A stretch of 7,607 nt of DNA from NCBI GenBank assembly GCA_030043175.1, contig JASHYD010000512.1, positions 1 to 7,607 of the forward strand, read 5' to 3'. The DNA comes from Xanthobacteraceae bacterium (GTDB taxonomy: Bacteria > Pseudomonadota > Alphaproteobacteria > Rhizobiales > Xanthobacteraceae). A program made the position numbers and the translations under genes. The notes beneath the pieces were generated by a model that worked only from the letters and a program-made list of their open reading frames with translations, made no database searches and was not told the DNA's origin. Of the stretch, positions 1-7,001 are shown piece after piece. How positions within the stretch are numbered: the stretch's first letter is position 1; the number at the start of each line of letters is the position of its first letter.

Positions 1-511
1 CGTCGCGTTCCATCACGGCGAGTGAGGCGCCCACGTGCGGGGCGAGGTCGACCTTGTTGATGACGAGGAGATCGGACCGCGTGATGCCGGGGCCGCCCTT
101 CGACGGAATCTTGTCGCCTGCCGCGACGTCGATCACATAGACGGTAAGGTCCGCGAGTTCCGGCGAGAAAGTGGCCGCGAGATTGTCACCGCCGGACTCG
201 ATCAAGATGAGATCGAGAGTCGGGAATTTCGCCTGCATATCGGCGACGGCCGCAAGGTTTATCGACGCATCTTCGCGGATCGCCGTGTGCGGGCAGCCGC
301 CGGTTTCGACGCCGGCAATCCGCTCGGCCGGCAGAGCGCCGGAGCGCACGAGGTACTCGGCATCCCACTTGGTATAGATGTCGTTGGTAATTGCGGCGAT
401 GTCATAGTGATCGCGCAAACGCTTGCACAGCGCATCCATCAAGGATGTCTTGCCGGAGCCCACCGGGCCGCCGATGCCGACGCGAAGCGGGCCGTGGGAA
501 ATGTTCGTCAT
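1..511 (-). CDS. ureG: Urease accessory GTPase UreG (3' part cut by window edge)
   Basis: UreG is the cytoplasmic SIMIBI-class GTPase that delivers nickel to apo-urease in the UreD-UreF-UreG complex. About 170 residues are visible; the family is usually a little over 200, so the C-terminus lies beyond the left edge. Visible motifs are the Walker A/P-loop GPVGSGKT (residues 15-22), TND (42-44), the nickel-binding CPH motif in [11 protein letters not shown] (71-81), ESGGDN (105-110) and the guanine-specificity motif NKVD (152-155). The ATG at 509-511 overlaps the ureF stop as ATGA, and I see no clear Shine-Dalgarno in front of it, so translational coupling to ureF is likely. Nothing suggests damage in the visible part. 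Confidence 0.96.
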   Translation of the reverse strand, partial: MTNISHGPLRVGIGGPVGSGKTSLMDALCKRLRDHYDIAAITNDIYTKWDAEYLVRSGALPAERIAGVETGGCPHTAIREDASINLAAVADMQAKFPTLDLILIESGGDNLAATFSPELADLTVYVIDVAAGDKIPSKGGPGITRSDLLVINKVDLAPHVGASLAVMERD

Positions 512-1257
512 GACCGGAACAGCCGCGTATGCTGGGTCTCGTGCCGCATACTGGCGATATCCGCACGCAGCGTGGCCGAGCCGATGTCGTCGAGCGCGAT
601 TGCCAGCGCGCGCTCGACGGTCCGCGCGATCCCGGTTTCGAGCGCGGCCAGCACGCGCTGGCCATCGGTCTGGCCGAGCGGAATGAGGCGCATGCCCGCC
701 GACACGAGGTTGGACACAACGCCGTGCAGAAAGGCTTGCAGCGCCGGGACAAGCGCGATGCTGTGCCCCGCGCAAGCCGCCGCGACCGCGACCGGGTAGG
801 CAAGAGGACCGTCCCACGCGACCGTGAGTCGGTCAAGCGAGGGGTTCGTCCACGCGGCCTGGGTGACCTGCAGAAAGGCCCGGCCCTGAGCGGTCGTTTC
901 CACGAATCGTTCCTTGGAGCCGATAAGCGCCGCCGCAAGCTCAGCAATAGCCACAAGGGCGCTATTGTCGCCGCATGCAGCGGCACGGTGAGCGTGCCGG
1001 AAAATCGCCGCGTCGCAAAACACGCTACCGCGGCCGATTATCGCCGTAAGCCAGGCCGTCAAGGATTCGGAATCGCGAATATCCCCCGCCTCGACGGCCC
1101 ATTCGAGGCCGCCGGAATACGAGAACGCGCCGACCGGATAGGCAGGCGACATCCAGGTCATCAGGCGATAGAGAGCGGGGCTCGGGAGTTCTTCACCCCC
1201 CTCGGAAGCGGGCAACTCGGCCGGCGTCAGCAGGCCGGGAGGTGACTGCGTTTGCAA
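508..1257 (-). CDS. ureF: Urease accessory protein UreF
   Basis: UreF is the urease assembly chaperone that bridges UreD-bound apo-urease and UreG. The family core is clear: [22 protein letters not shown] near the N-terminus, then [12 protein letters not shown] and a helical body, ending in [12 protein letters not shown], a typical UreF C-terminus. The start is uncertain. No in-frame ATG lies upstream of the conserved LYRLM segment. I chose TTG at 1257, giving 249 residues with about 29 before LYRLM, which suits family length. The open frame continues upstream to 1449, but that part overlaps ureE and runs through hairpin-rich sequence that does not look coding. The ATG inside LYRLM would cut the conserved start. 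The 3' end overlaps ureG by 4 nt. The displaced or weak start may lower UreF synthesis. Confidence 0.9.
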   Translation of the reverse strand: MQTQSPPGLLTPAELPASEGGEELPSPALYRLMTWMSPAYPVGAFSYSGGLEWAVEAGDIRDSESLTAWLTAIIGRGSVFCDAAIFRHAHRAAACGDNSALVAIAELAAALIGSKERFVETTAQGRAFLQVTQAAWTNPSLDRLTVAWDGPLAYPVAVAAACAGHSIALVPALQAFLHGVVSNLVSAGMRLIPLGQTDGQRVLAALETGIARTVERALAIALDDIGSATLRADIASMRHETQHTRLFRS

Positions 1258-1286
1258 ATATGCCGCGTTGCTGCCATCCGGCGTCC

Positions 1287-1340
1287 GGGCGCTATCCCGC
1301 CCCGGATTGCCTCCGGCAATCCTATGCTCCCCTTCCGGGG
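1287..1340. repeat. Three consecutive short hairpins in the ureE-ureF spacer
   Basis: The 127-nt spacer between the ureE stop (1385) and the chosen ureF start (1257) holds three inverted repeats in a row. The first, 1287-1302, pairs GGGCG with CGCCC around a 6-nt loop. The second, 1304-1322, pairs GGATTGCC with GGCAATCC around TCC, a perfect 8-bp stem. The third, 1329-1340, pairs CCCC with GGGG around 4 nt. None is followed by a T-run in the transcribed direction, so a Rho-independent terminator is unlikely. The CCCGGATTG at the edge of the second stem resembles the palindrome at 6793-6819. A REP-like intergenic insertion or an RNA stability element is plausible. Confidence 0.65.
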
Positions 1341-1384
1341 GCGGGCGGACGCACGCGACGCATCGGCCATGGGTACGGAGTACT

Positions 1385-1884
1385 TTAACCACGGCCACCG
1401 CCCACGCCGTGGCGATACGCCCCGCGCTCGGGCTCGAACGGCGCTTCAACCGGCGTTAGAACTGCGCCAAGCCCGATCAGCATCGCCTCCAGCACACCAT
1501 CGCGCCGCATCCGCAGCTTGCCGCCGAGGATCTCGACTTCGGTATGGCGATTGCCGAGATGCCATGCCAGGCGCGCCATGACGGCAGTTTGCTCAGCCGC
1601 GTCGCTCGCCGCAATTTCGATCAGCGGCTCGGGTCTGGCGACCACGGCGACGATCGTGCCGTCGTCGAGCAAGAGGGCGTCGCCGTCGCACAACGCGGCT
1701 GCTTCAGGCAAATCGAGCAGAATCTTGCTGCCGCGCTCACTTGTCATCACGATCCGCCGCCTGTATCGCTCGTCGGCGTCGAGCACCACGCGGTCGATCG
1801 CCTCAGTGGCGCGCCCCGCGCCAGCGCGCAACACCTGCGACGCTCGCTTTCCGGCGCGTATGCGCTCAAGAGCCTCGGGCTTCA

Positions 1885-1885
<1 letters not shown>
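1385..1885 (-). CDS. ureE: Urease nickel metallochaperone UreE
   Basis: UreE is the cytoplasmic metallochaperone that binds nickel and passes it to UreG. The product is 166 residues from the ATG at 1883-1885, which shares one base with the ureC stop (TGATG). A TTG one codon earlier is possible but less likely. The C-terminal domain carries WHLGNRH (residues 108-114), the family's metal-binding histidine motif, followed by TEVEI and later GLGAVLTPVEAPFEPERGAY, which are typical. Many UreE proteins end in a long histidine-rich tail; this one stops at YRHGVGGGRG. The tail therefore has only one histidine, although every second residue is still glycine. Core nickel transfer should remain, while extra nickel storage is probably lost. 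An AGAGG lies upstream, about 14 nt from the ATG, which is too far for ideal initiation, so coupling to ureC is likely. Confidence 0.95.
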
Positions 1886-3594
<1,709 letters not shown>

Positions 3595-3606
3595 AAGGGT
3601 TCCCTT
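3595..3606 (-). promoter_or_regulatory. ureC ribosome-binding site within a short palindrome
   Basis: On the transcribed strand AAGGGAACCCTT directly precedes the ureC ATG. Its AAGGG is a good Shine-Dalgarno at the right distance. The 12 bases form a perfect inverted repeat (AAGGG/CCCTT around 2 nt). A 2-nt loop is too tight for a stable hairpin, so I treat it mainly as the ribosome-binding site. Confidence 0.6.
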
Positions 3607-3943
3607 TCAGGAGACCAGCGCAAAGGCCGGACTCGATGTTGCCTGCCGTCGAACGTGCAGGTCGGCGCGCCACCGGCTTCGCGATTGAGTGCGGCGAGAC
3701 GGTAATCCGCGAAATCGGCGCTCTTGCTGCGGTACCGTCGCGGGGCGGTCATCAAGGCGCTTCGTTCCTTCGACGTCGAGCTCGAGCGCGAAAGCAGGCT
3801 TTTGAAAGCCGCAATCGATGCAGCCTTGTCGAGGCAACAGCGCTGAAAGGTGTCCCGGTAAGTTGAGCAAGCCCGATGACGCTGCCCTGATCAGGGCAGA
3901 CACGAACGCACAGCCTGACCAGCACGCTAGTGCCCAGACCAAT
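3607..3943 (-). pseudogene. Decayed PIN-domain (VapC-like) toxin gene
   Basis: PIN-domain toxins of VapBC systems are small ribonucleases with an acidic active site. Pieces of one appear in order on the minus strand, in different frames. Near 3943-3885 the frame reads IGLGTSVLVRLCVR, close to the family start IGLDTNVLVR but with the first catalytic Asp changed to Gly. Near 3795-3770 it reads PAFALELDVE. After a frameshift, 3767-3640 gives SALMTAPRRYRSKSADFADY and then LAALNREAG and CTFD, matching the C-terminal half, with ADFAD and TFD carrying the later acidic residues. After a second shift it ends PAFALVS and stop, as the family does. The distance between the first and third pieces is about 20 codons short, so there is also a deletion. 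No antitoxin gene is recognisable upstream. The gene cannot make a working toxin. I am fairly sure of the C-terminal half and less sure of the N-terminus. Confidence 0.6.
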
Positions 3944-4069
3944 CAATTGCGGGCCCTCTTGTCCCCTGTGCATTTGCCACTTCTCGAACTCACGTTCGCG
4001 GCTGATCCGCTGGTGTTTTCCGGCCAGGCATTCGCCGATTGCCTCGTCCATCTCGGCCAACGCAATGAG

Positions 4070-4286
4070 AACCGCAGCCTTGCAAAGGCGATCCCGGATG
4101 CTCGCTGGCACAGCAGCTTACAAGGCGGAGAGGGCAGGCAAGTATTCTGCGCCACGTCGAAGACGTGCTCCGTCTGTGGCTATCGGGCCGCTGAAATGGT
4201 GTCCGTTCGCGAATGGACGTGCCCCAATTGCGCCAGCGCTGCGTAACCAGGATGTCAACGCTGCCTGCGTTATCGAGCAATCCGGC
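4070..4286 (+). pseudogene. Decayed C-terminal fragment of a TnpB (IS200/IS605-type) protein
   Basis: TnpB is the RNA-guided nuclease carried by IS200/IS605-family elements. Only its C-terminal end is visible, on the strand opposite to the urease genes. From 4070 the frame reads NRSLAKAI and then DARWHSSLQ, as before the TnpB 'DAGW' helix. A second frame at about 4111-4139 gives AYKAERAGK. Back in the first frame SKTCSVCG and VREWTCPNC supply the four zinc-ribbon cysteines (codons at 4166, 4175, 4220 and 4229), until a TAA at 4244-4246. In the second frame RNQDVNAA follows, containing the Asp of the last RuvC motif. The order is right but the frame changes break it, and the N-terminal two thirds are missing. 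No TnpA gene or element ends were recognised. It marks an old insertion sequence in the ureB-ureC gap. Confidence 0.7.
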
Positions 4287-4288
4287 AT

Positions 4289-4312
4289 CCTCGAACGACG
4301 CCTCGAACGACG
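4289..4312 (+). repeat. Perfect 12-bp tandem duplication
   Basis: CCTCGAACGACG occurs twice head to tail with no mismatch, just after the TnpB fragment. It looks like a simple replication-slippage duplication in non-coding sequence; no function is evident. Confidence 0.85.
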
Positions 4313-4441
4313 GGCAGGCGGTGCGCGCGTCCCTGTCCGCGGAGGCCAGCGTAAGACGCACGACAGTCCGCGGCGGCCGATGAAGCCGAACGCAGAGTAC
4401 CGCGAGCCGCTTGCAGTCCCTGGATTTATCCATGGGAACAC

Positions 4442-4747
4442 TCACACTTTCCCCATCACTTCCTGGCGGAACCCGTAAACCGTGCACGCGCCGGCGATTG
4501 CCACCAAGGTCACCTTGCGGGTCTGCCCGGGCTCGAAGCGCACGGCGGTCCCGGCTGCAATGTCGAGCCGCATGCCTCGGGCTTTCTCGCGCTCGAACTT
4601 GAGCGCCGGATTGGTTTCAAAAAAATGATAGTGGCTGCCGACCTGGATCGGTCGGTCGCCGGTATTGGCGACGGTCAATGTCACGGTCTTGCGGCCCGCA
4701 TTGAGCTCGATATCGCCGGGCTGGCTGATGATTTCGCCGGGAATCAT
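4442..4747 (-). CDS. ureB: Urease beta subunit UreB
   Basis: UreB is a small structural subunit of the (UreABC)3 urease trimer. The product is 101 residues, the usual length for the separate bacterial beta subunit. It starts [18 protein letters not shown] and carries the family hallmarks [19 protein letters not shown] and [16 protein letters not shown], then VYGFR near the end. The start is supported by a GAGG Shine-Dalgarno (4753-4756) that overlaps the ureA stop codon, with a 5-nt spacer, so ureA and ureB are translated in close succession. Downstream the operon is interrupted by 847 nt of decayed genes before ureC. No damage is visible in ureB itself. Confidence 0.98.
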   Translation of the reverse strand: MIPGEIISQPGDIELNAGRKTVTLTVANTGDRPIQVGSHYHFFETNPALKFEREKARGMRLDIAAGTAVRFEPGQTRKVTLVAIAGACTVYGFRQEVMGKV

Positions 4748-4754
4748 GGGTACC

Positions 4755-5057
4755 TCATCGAATAGGCTCGTGCACGGTGACGAGCTTCGTACCGTCCGGG
4801 AACGTCGCCTCGACCTGGATTTCGTGGATCATCTCGGCGATGCCGTCCATGACCTGGTGGCGGCCGATCACGTGGGCGCCTGCCTGCATTAGTTCGGCGA
4901 CGGTCTTACCGTCCCGCGCTCCCTCCATAATGAAATCGCTGATCAGTGCGACGGCTTCCGGATGGTTGAGCTTGACGCCGCGCTCGAGCCTGCGGCGCGC
5001 CACCATGGCGGCCACGGCAATCATGAGCTTATCTTTTTCGCGAGGTGTCAGGTGCAT
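4755..5057 (-). CDS. ureA: Urease gamma subunit UreA
   Basis: UreA is the smallest structural subunit of urease. At 100 residues it matches the family exactly: [20 protein letters not shown] at the start, then [63 protein letters not shown] at the end. It follows ureD by 42 nt and precedes ureB by 7 nt. In front of the ATG there is no strong Shine-Dalgarno. The only core-like element is GAG at 5066-5068, with an 8-nt spacer, and it lies inside an inverted repeat (5065-5079). Initiation may therefore be weak or conditional. Confidence 0.98.
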   Translation of the reverse strand: MHLTPREKDKLMIAVAAMVARRRLERGVKLNHPEAVALISDFIMEGARDGKTVAELMQAGAHVIGRHQVMDGIAEMIHEIQVEATFPDGTKLVTVHEPIR

Positions 5058-5064
5058 GGCGGCG

Positions 5065-5079
5065 GCTCAATCATTGAGC
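5065..5079 (-). promoter_or_regulatory. Perfect dyad covering the ureA ribosome-binding site
   Basis: GCTCAAT and ATTGAGC flank a single central base, ending 7 nt before the ureA ATG. As RNA it can fold into a 5-bp stem (GCTCA/TGAGC) with a 5-nt loop. The proximal arm contains the only Shine-Dalgarno-like GAG for ureA. It could be a weak translational control hairpin or a protein-binding dyad; sequence alone does not decide, and chance is possible. Confidence 0.45.
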
Positions 5080-5099
5080 GAGGGTAGAGTTGCGTTCAA

Positions 5100-5939
5100 T
5101 CAGTTCAGCCAGCTTCGCGGAAGTGCGGGGCGGCCGAGGGCGCACAGCAGCACGACCATGTCGTGACGTAGCGCAGCGCCGTCTGCCGACGCAAGGCGGG
5201 CAAGCGCCATGCCGTTCCAGGAGGAGATGCCGACCTCGCCGTGAAACTGCTCAGAAGCGGCGCGCACCGCCGCAACCGCGCGGGCGTCGCCGGGCGCGAT
5301 CAGGACGGTGCCGAGCGCGATGCGCCCGCCCGCAACCGCAGCCTCGCTGAGGCGCTCGCTGACCGGGCCATCGAGACGCAGGTTCTCGGCAAAGATCAGG
5401 CGGCCGCCGCGCCGGACCTGCCAGCGATCGGCAAGGCTGCCCTCATGTACGGTTTCGCCGCTGGCGGAGCGCCCAAACACGATCATCTCGGCGACGAGGA
5501 GCTTTGCACTCTGAGCAAGCGCGACCGTAATCGTGCGGGCGAGGCGGGCGTGACCGAACAGGATCGTTTCCTGCGGCAACCATGTGAGTTCGGCGCCGTC
5601 CGCGAGAGTCGCGCAAACGTCGACGCGGGCGTGCGGACCGAGCGAACGATAGATCTTTTCTGCCGCCGCAGTGGTGACTGTAAGCCGCGCGCCGGCGGCG
5701 AGCGCAAGATCGATCGCGAAGCGGTCGCCGCCCGCGATGCCGCCGGCGGTGTTGATAAACACAGCCTCGGGTGCACCCGCGCCAACGTTGGGAAATCGTA
5801 CCCGCAGCGAGCCCTCCTCGCGGGTTGCGATGCGCTTCGTGCCCTGTGGCGTCGCGGCGAGAGCGAGACAGACATGGCCGTGAGCGCGATTGCCCGCAAA
5901 GATGGTGCGGTTTTCCGCCTCGCCAAGCGCATCACCCAT
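5100..5939 (-). CDS. ureD: Urease accessory protein UreD (UreH)
   Basis: UreD is the scaffold that binds apo-urease first and recruits UreF and UreG for nickel insertion. From the ATG at 5937-5939 the product is 279 residues, as expected for the family. Characteristic segments are EGSLRVRFP (42-50), FINTAGGIAGGDRF (61-74), TTAAAEKIYRS (89-99), LPQETILFGHARLAR (121-135) and a C-terminus ending LPRSWLN. A GGAG Shine-Dalgarno at 5947-5950 with a 7-nt spacer supports this start. The frame is open further upstream to a TTG at 6056 overlapping the urtE stop, but that would add 39 atypical residues and ignore the better site. The gene lies 113 nt after urtE, linking the urea importer genes to the urease genes. 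It is intact. Confidence 0.96.
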   Translation of the reverse strand: MGDALGEAENRTIFAGNRAHGHVCLALAATPQGTKRIATREEGSLRVRFPNVGAGAPEAVFINTAGGIAGGDRFAIDLALAAGARLTVTTAAAEKIYRSLGPHARVDVCATLADGAELTWLPQETILFGHARLARTITVALAQSAKLLVAEMIVFGRSASGETVHEGSLADRWQVRRGGRLIFAENLRLDGPVSERLSEAAVAGGRIALGTVLIAPGDARAVAAVRAASEQFHGEVGISSWNGMALARLASADGAALRHDMVVLLCALGRPALPRSWLN

Positions 5940-5946
5940 CGGACGG

Positions 5947-5950
5947 CTCC
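5947..5950 (-). promoter_or_regulatory. ureD Shine-Dalgarno that fixes the start
   Basis: GGAG on the transcribed strand lies 7 nt before the ATG at 5939. It favours this start over the upstream TTG at 6056. The rest of the 113-nt urtE-ureD spacer is purine-rich near the gene (GGAGGAGGTGG) and shows no clear terminator. Confidence 0.65.
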
Positions 5951-6052
5951 GCCAACTCCTCGACCACCTCCTCCGCTCGCCGGGAAGGGGCAGGACGCAT
6001 GGCCCCCCGTTCCAATGGAGGGTATGCTGATTGTGCCCGCCCCATGCTATGC

Positions 6053-6748
6053 TCAAATTGCGAGTGCACGTTTCAGCGCCTTCTCGTCGATGTCGGCGCG
6101 GGTGCTCGCATAGACGACCTGCCCGCGCTCCATCACGGCGAAATGGTCGCCGAGTTCGCGGGCAAAATCGACATATTGTTCCACCAGCACAATCGCCATT
6201 TCCCCAACGCCGCGCAGATAGGCGATGGCGCGGCCGATATCCTTGATGATCGAGGGCTGGATGCCTTCGGTCGGCTCGTCGAGCAGCAGAAGGCGCGGCC
6301 GCATGACCAGCGCGCGCCCGATCGCGAGCTGCTGCTGCTGGCCGCCGGAGAGGTCGCCGCCGCGCCGCCGGAGCATGCCGCCGAGCACCGGAAAAAGCGA
6401 AAACACCTCGTCCGGGATGGTGCGATCGTCGCGCTTGAGCGGCGCAAAGGCAGTTTGCAGGTTCTCATGCACGGTGAGCAGTGGGAATATTTCGCGGCCT
6501 TGAGGCACATAGGCGATCCCGCGGCGCGCCCGCTCGTAGGACGGCAATGCGGTGATGTCCTTGCCTTCCCAGTTGATGCTGCCTTTGCTCACCGGATGCG
6601 CGCCGACCAGCGCCCGCAGGAGGCTGCTCTTGCCGACGCCGTTACGCCCAAGCACGCAGGTGACGGTTCCGGGCGTAGCTTTGAGCGATATGCCGCGCAG
6701 CGCCTGGGCGGCGCCGTAGTAAAGGTCGATGGCATTCACCTCGAGCAT
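6053..6748 (-). CDS. urtE: Urea ABC transporter ATP-binding protein UrtE
   Basis: UrtE is one of the two cytoplasmic ATPases of the UrtABCDE high-affinity urea importer, a branched-chain amino-acid (Liv/HAAT-type) transporter. From the ATG at 6748 it has 231 residues, normal for the family, starting MLEVNAIDLYYGAAQALRG. Visible ABC motifs are Walker A GRNGVGKS (34-41), the Q-loop VPQGREIFPLLTV (81-93), the signature LSGGQQQQLAIGRAL (133-147), Walker B LLLLDEPTEG (153-162) and VEQ at 189-191 in place of the H-loop His, as is normal for UrtE/LivF proteins. A GTG at 6787 would add 13 atypical residues and is rejected. It is separated from urtD by 253 nt, more than usual. The ureD gene follows on the same strand. 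Confidence 0.95.
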   Translation of the reverse strand: MLEVNAIDLYYGAAQALRGISLKATPGTVTCVLGRNGVGKSSLLRALVGAHPVSKGSINWEGKDITALPSYERARRGIAYVPQGREIFPLLTVHENLQTAFAPLKRDDRTIPDEVFSLFPVLGGMLRRRGGDLSGGQQQQLAIGRALVMRPRLLLLDEPTEGIQPSIIKDIGRAIAYLRGVGEMAIVLVEQYVDFARELGDHFAVMERGQVVYASTRADIDEKALKRALAI

Positions 6749-6749
6749 C

Positions 6750-6761
6750 AGCGACGTCGCT
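6750..6761. repeat. 12-bp perfect palindrome just before the urtE start
   Basis: AGCGACGTCGCT is a perfect palindrome that ends one base before the urtE ATG. It has no loop, so it would act as a DNA dyad or as a tight RNA fold only if inner pairs open. No clear Shine-Dalgarno is visible apart from AGAG beyond its far side. Function is unknown and it may be chance. Confidence 0.4.
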
Positions 6762-6792
6762 CTGAGAGGTAGAATGGACAAAACCACTGCAG

Positions 6793-6829
6793 CCCGGATT
6801 GAGCGAAGCGAAATCCGGGGCCGCCCCGG
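6793..6829. repeat. REP-like palindrome in the urtD-urtE spacer
   Basis: CCCGGATT at 6793-6800 pairs with AATCCGGG at 6812-6819 around GAGCGAAGCGA, a form common between genes in Bradyrhizobium-like genomes (from general knowledge, not searched). A second hairpin, CCGGGG/CCCCGG around CCG (6815-6829), shares the right arm, so the two folds exclude each other. There is no T-run, so this is not a classical terminator. The remaining spacer up to the urtD stop (6830-7001) shows nothing I recognise. Open frames through it look like translated repeat. Confidence 0.65.
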
Positions 6830-7001
6830 CGACGCCGCGGCACCACTGTCTCGTTTCGCCGACGCTCAAGGCGTGCTCCGGCTCGCGCGGCACGCTGTCG
6901 ATGATGGAGGCAAGTCACGGCCGCGCGGGCAAAGGCGCGACAGTCCTCGCACTTTATGAGAGTCATGCCATGTGGCTTTGCCGGCCCGACCTTCACGCGC
7001 A

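Larger units (their letters stand above)
3595..4441. other. ureB-ureC spacer: 847 nt of decayed genes
   Basis: In most urease operons ureB and ureC are close together or separated by one small gene. Here 847 nt lie between them with no intact gene that I recognise. I can support a PIN-toxin fossil (3607-3943, minus) and a TnpB C-terminal fossil (4070-4286, plus), followed by a 12-bp tandem duplication. The stretches 3944-4069 and 4313-4441 contain nothing I can name. Open frames exist on both strands here, up to about 180 codons, but they overlap one another in several frames and none shows a full-length family match. I see no clear promoter or terminator. The segment lies inside the urease transcript, so ureC must be read through it or from an unseen internal promoter. 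Confidence 0.75.

Noticed and set aside
35..799. A 254-codon plus-strand frame at the left edge.
   Set aside because: The minus strand here encodes ureG and the end of ureF with all their motifs, so the plus frame is a shadow.
1304..1322. A Rho-independent terminator between ureE and ureF.
   Set aside because: The stem is strong, but no T-run follows in the transcribed direction and the operon continues with ureF and ureG.
1258..1449. A longer UreF beginning at 1449.
   Set aside because: It would add 64 residues overlapping the end of ureE and crossing three hairpins; these residues do not resemble UreF.
3944..4069. A possible antitoxin gene upstream of the PIN fossil.
   Set aside because: The minus-strand frame there (around REREFEKWQ) does not resemble any antitoxin family that I can identify.
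3818..4246. An intact 142-codon plus-strand gene ending in a zinc ribbon.
   Set aside because: Only the last part matches TnpB, the match continues in another frame past the stop codon, and the N-terminal part overlaps the PIN fossil. It is better read as a broken fragment.
5241..6772. Plus-strand open frames (5241-6113 and 5771-6772) antisense to ureD and urtE.
   Set aside because: They are shadows of intact genes on the other strand and show no domain of their own.
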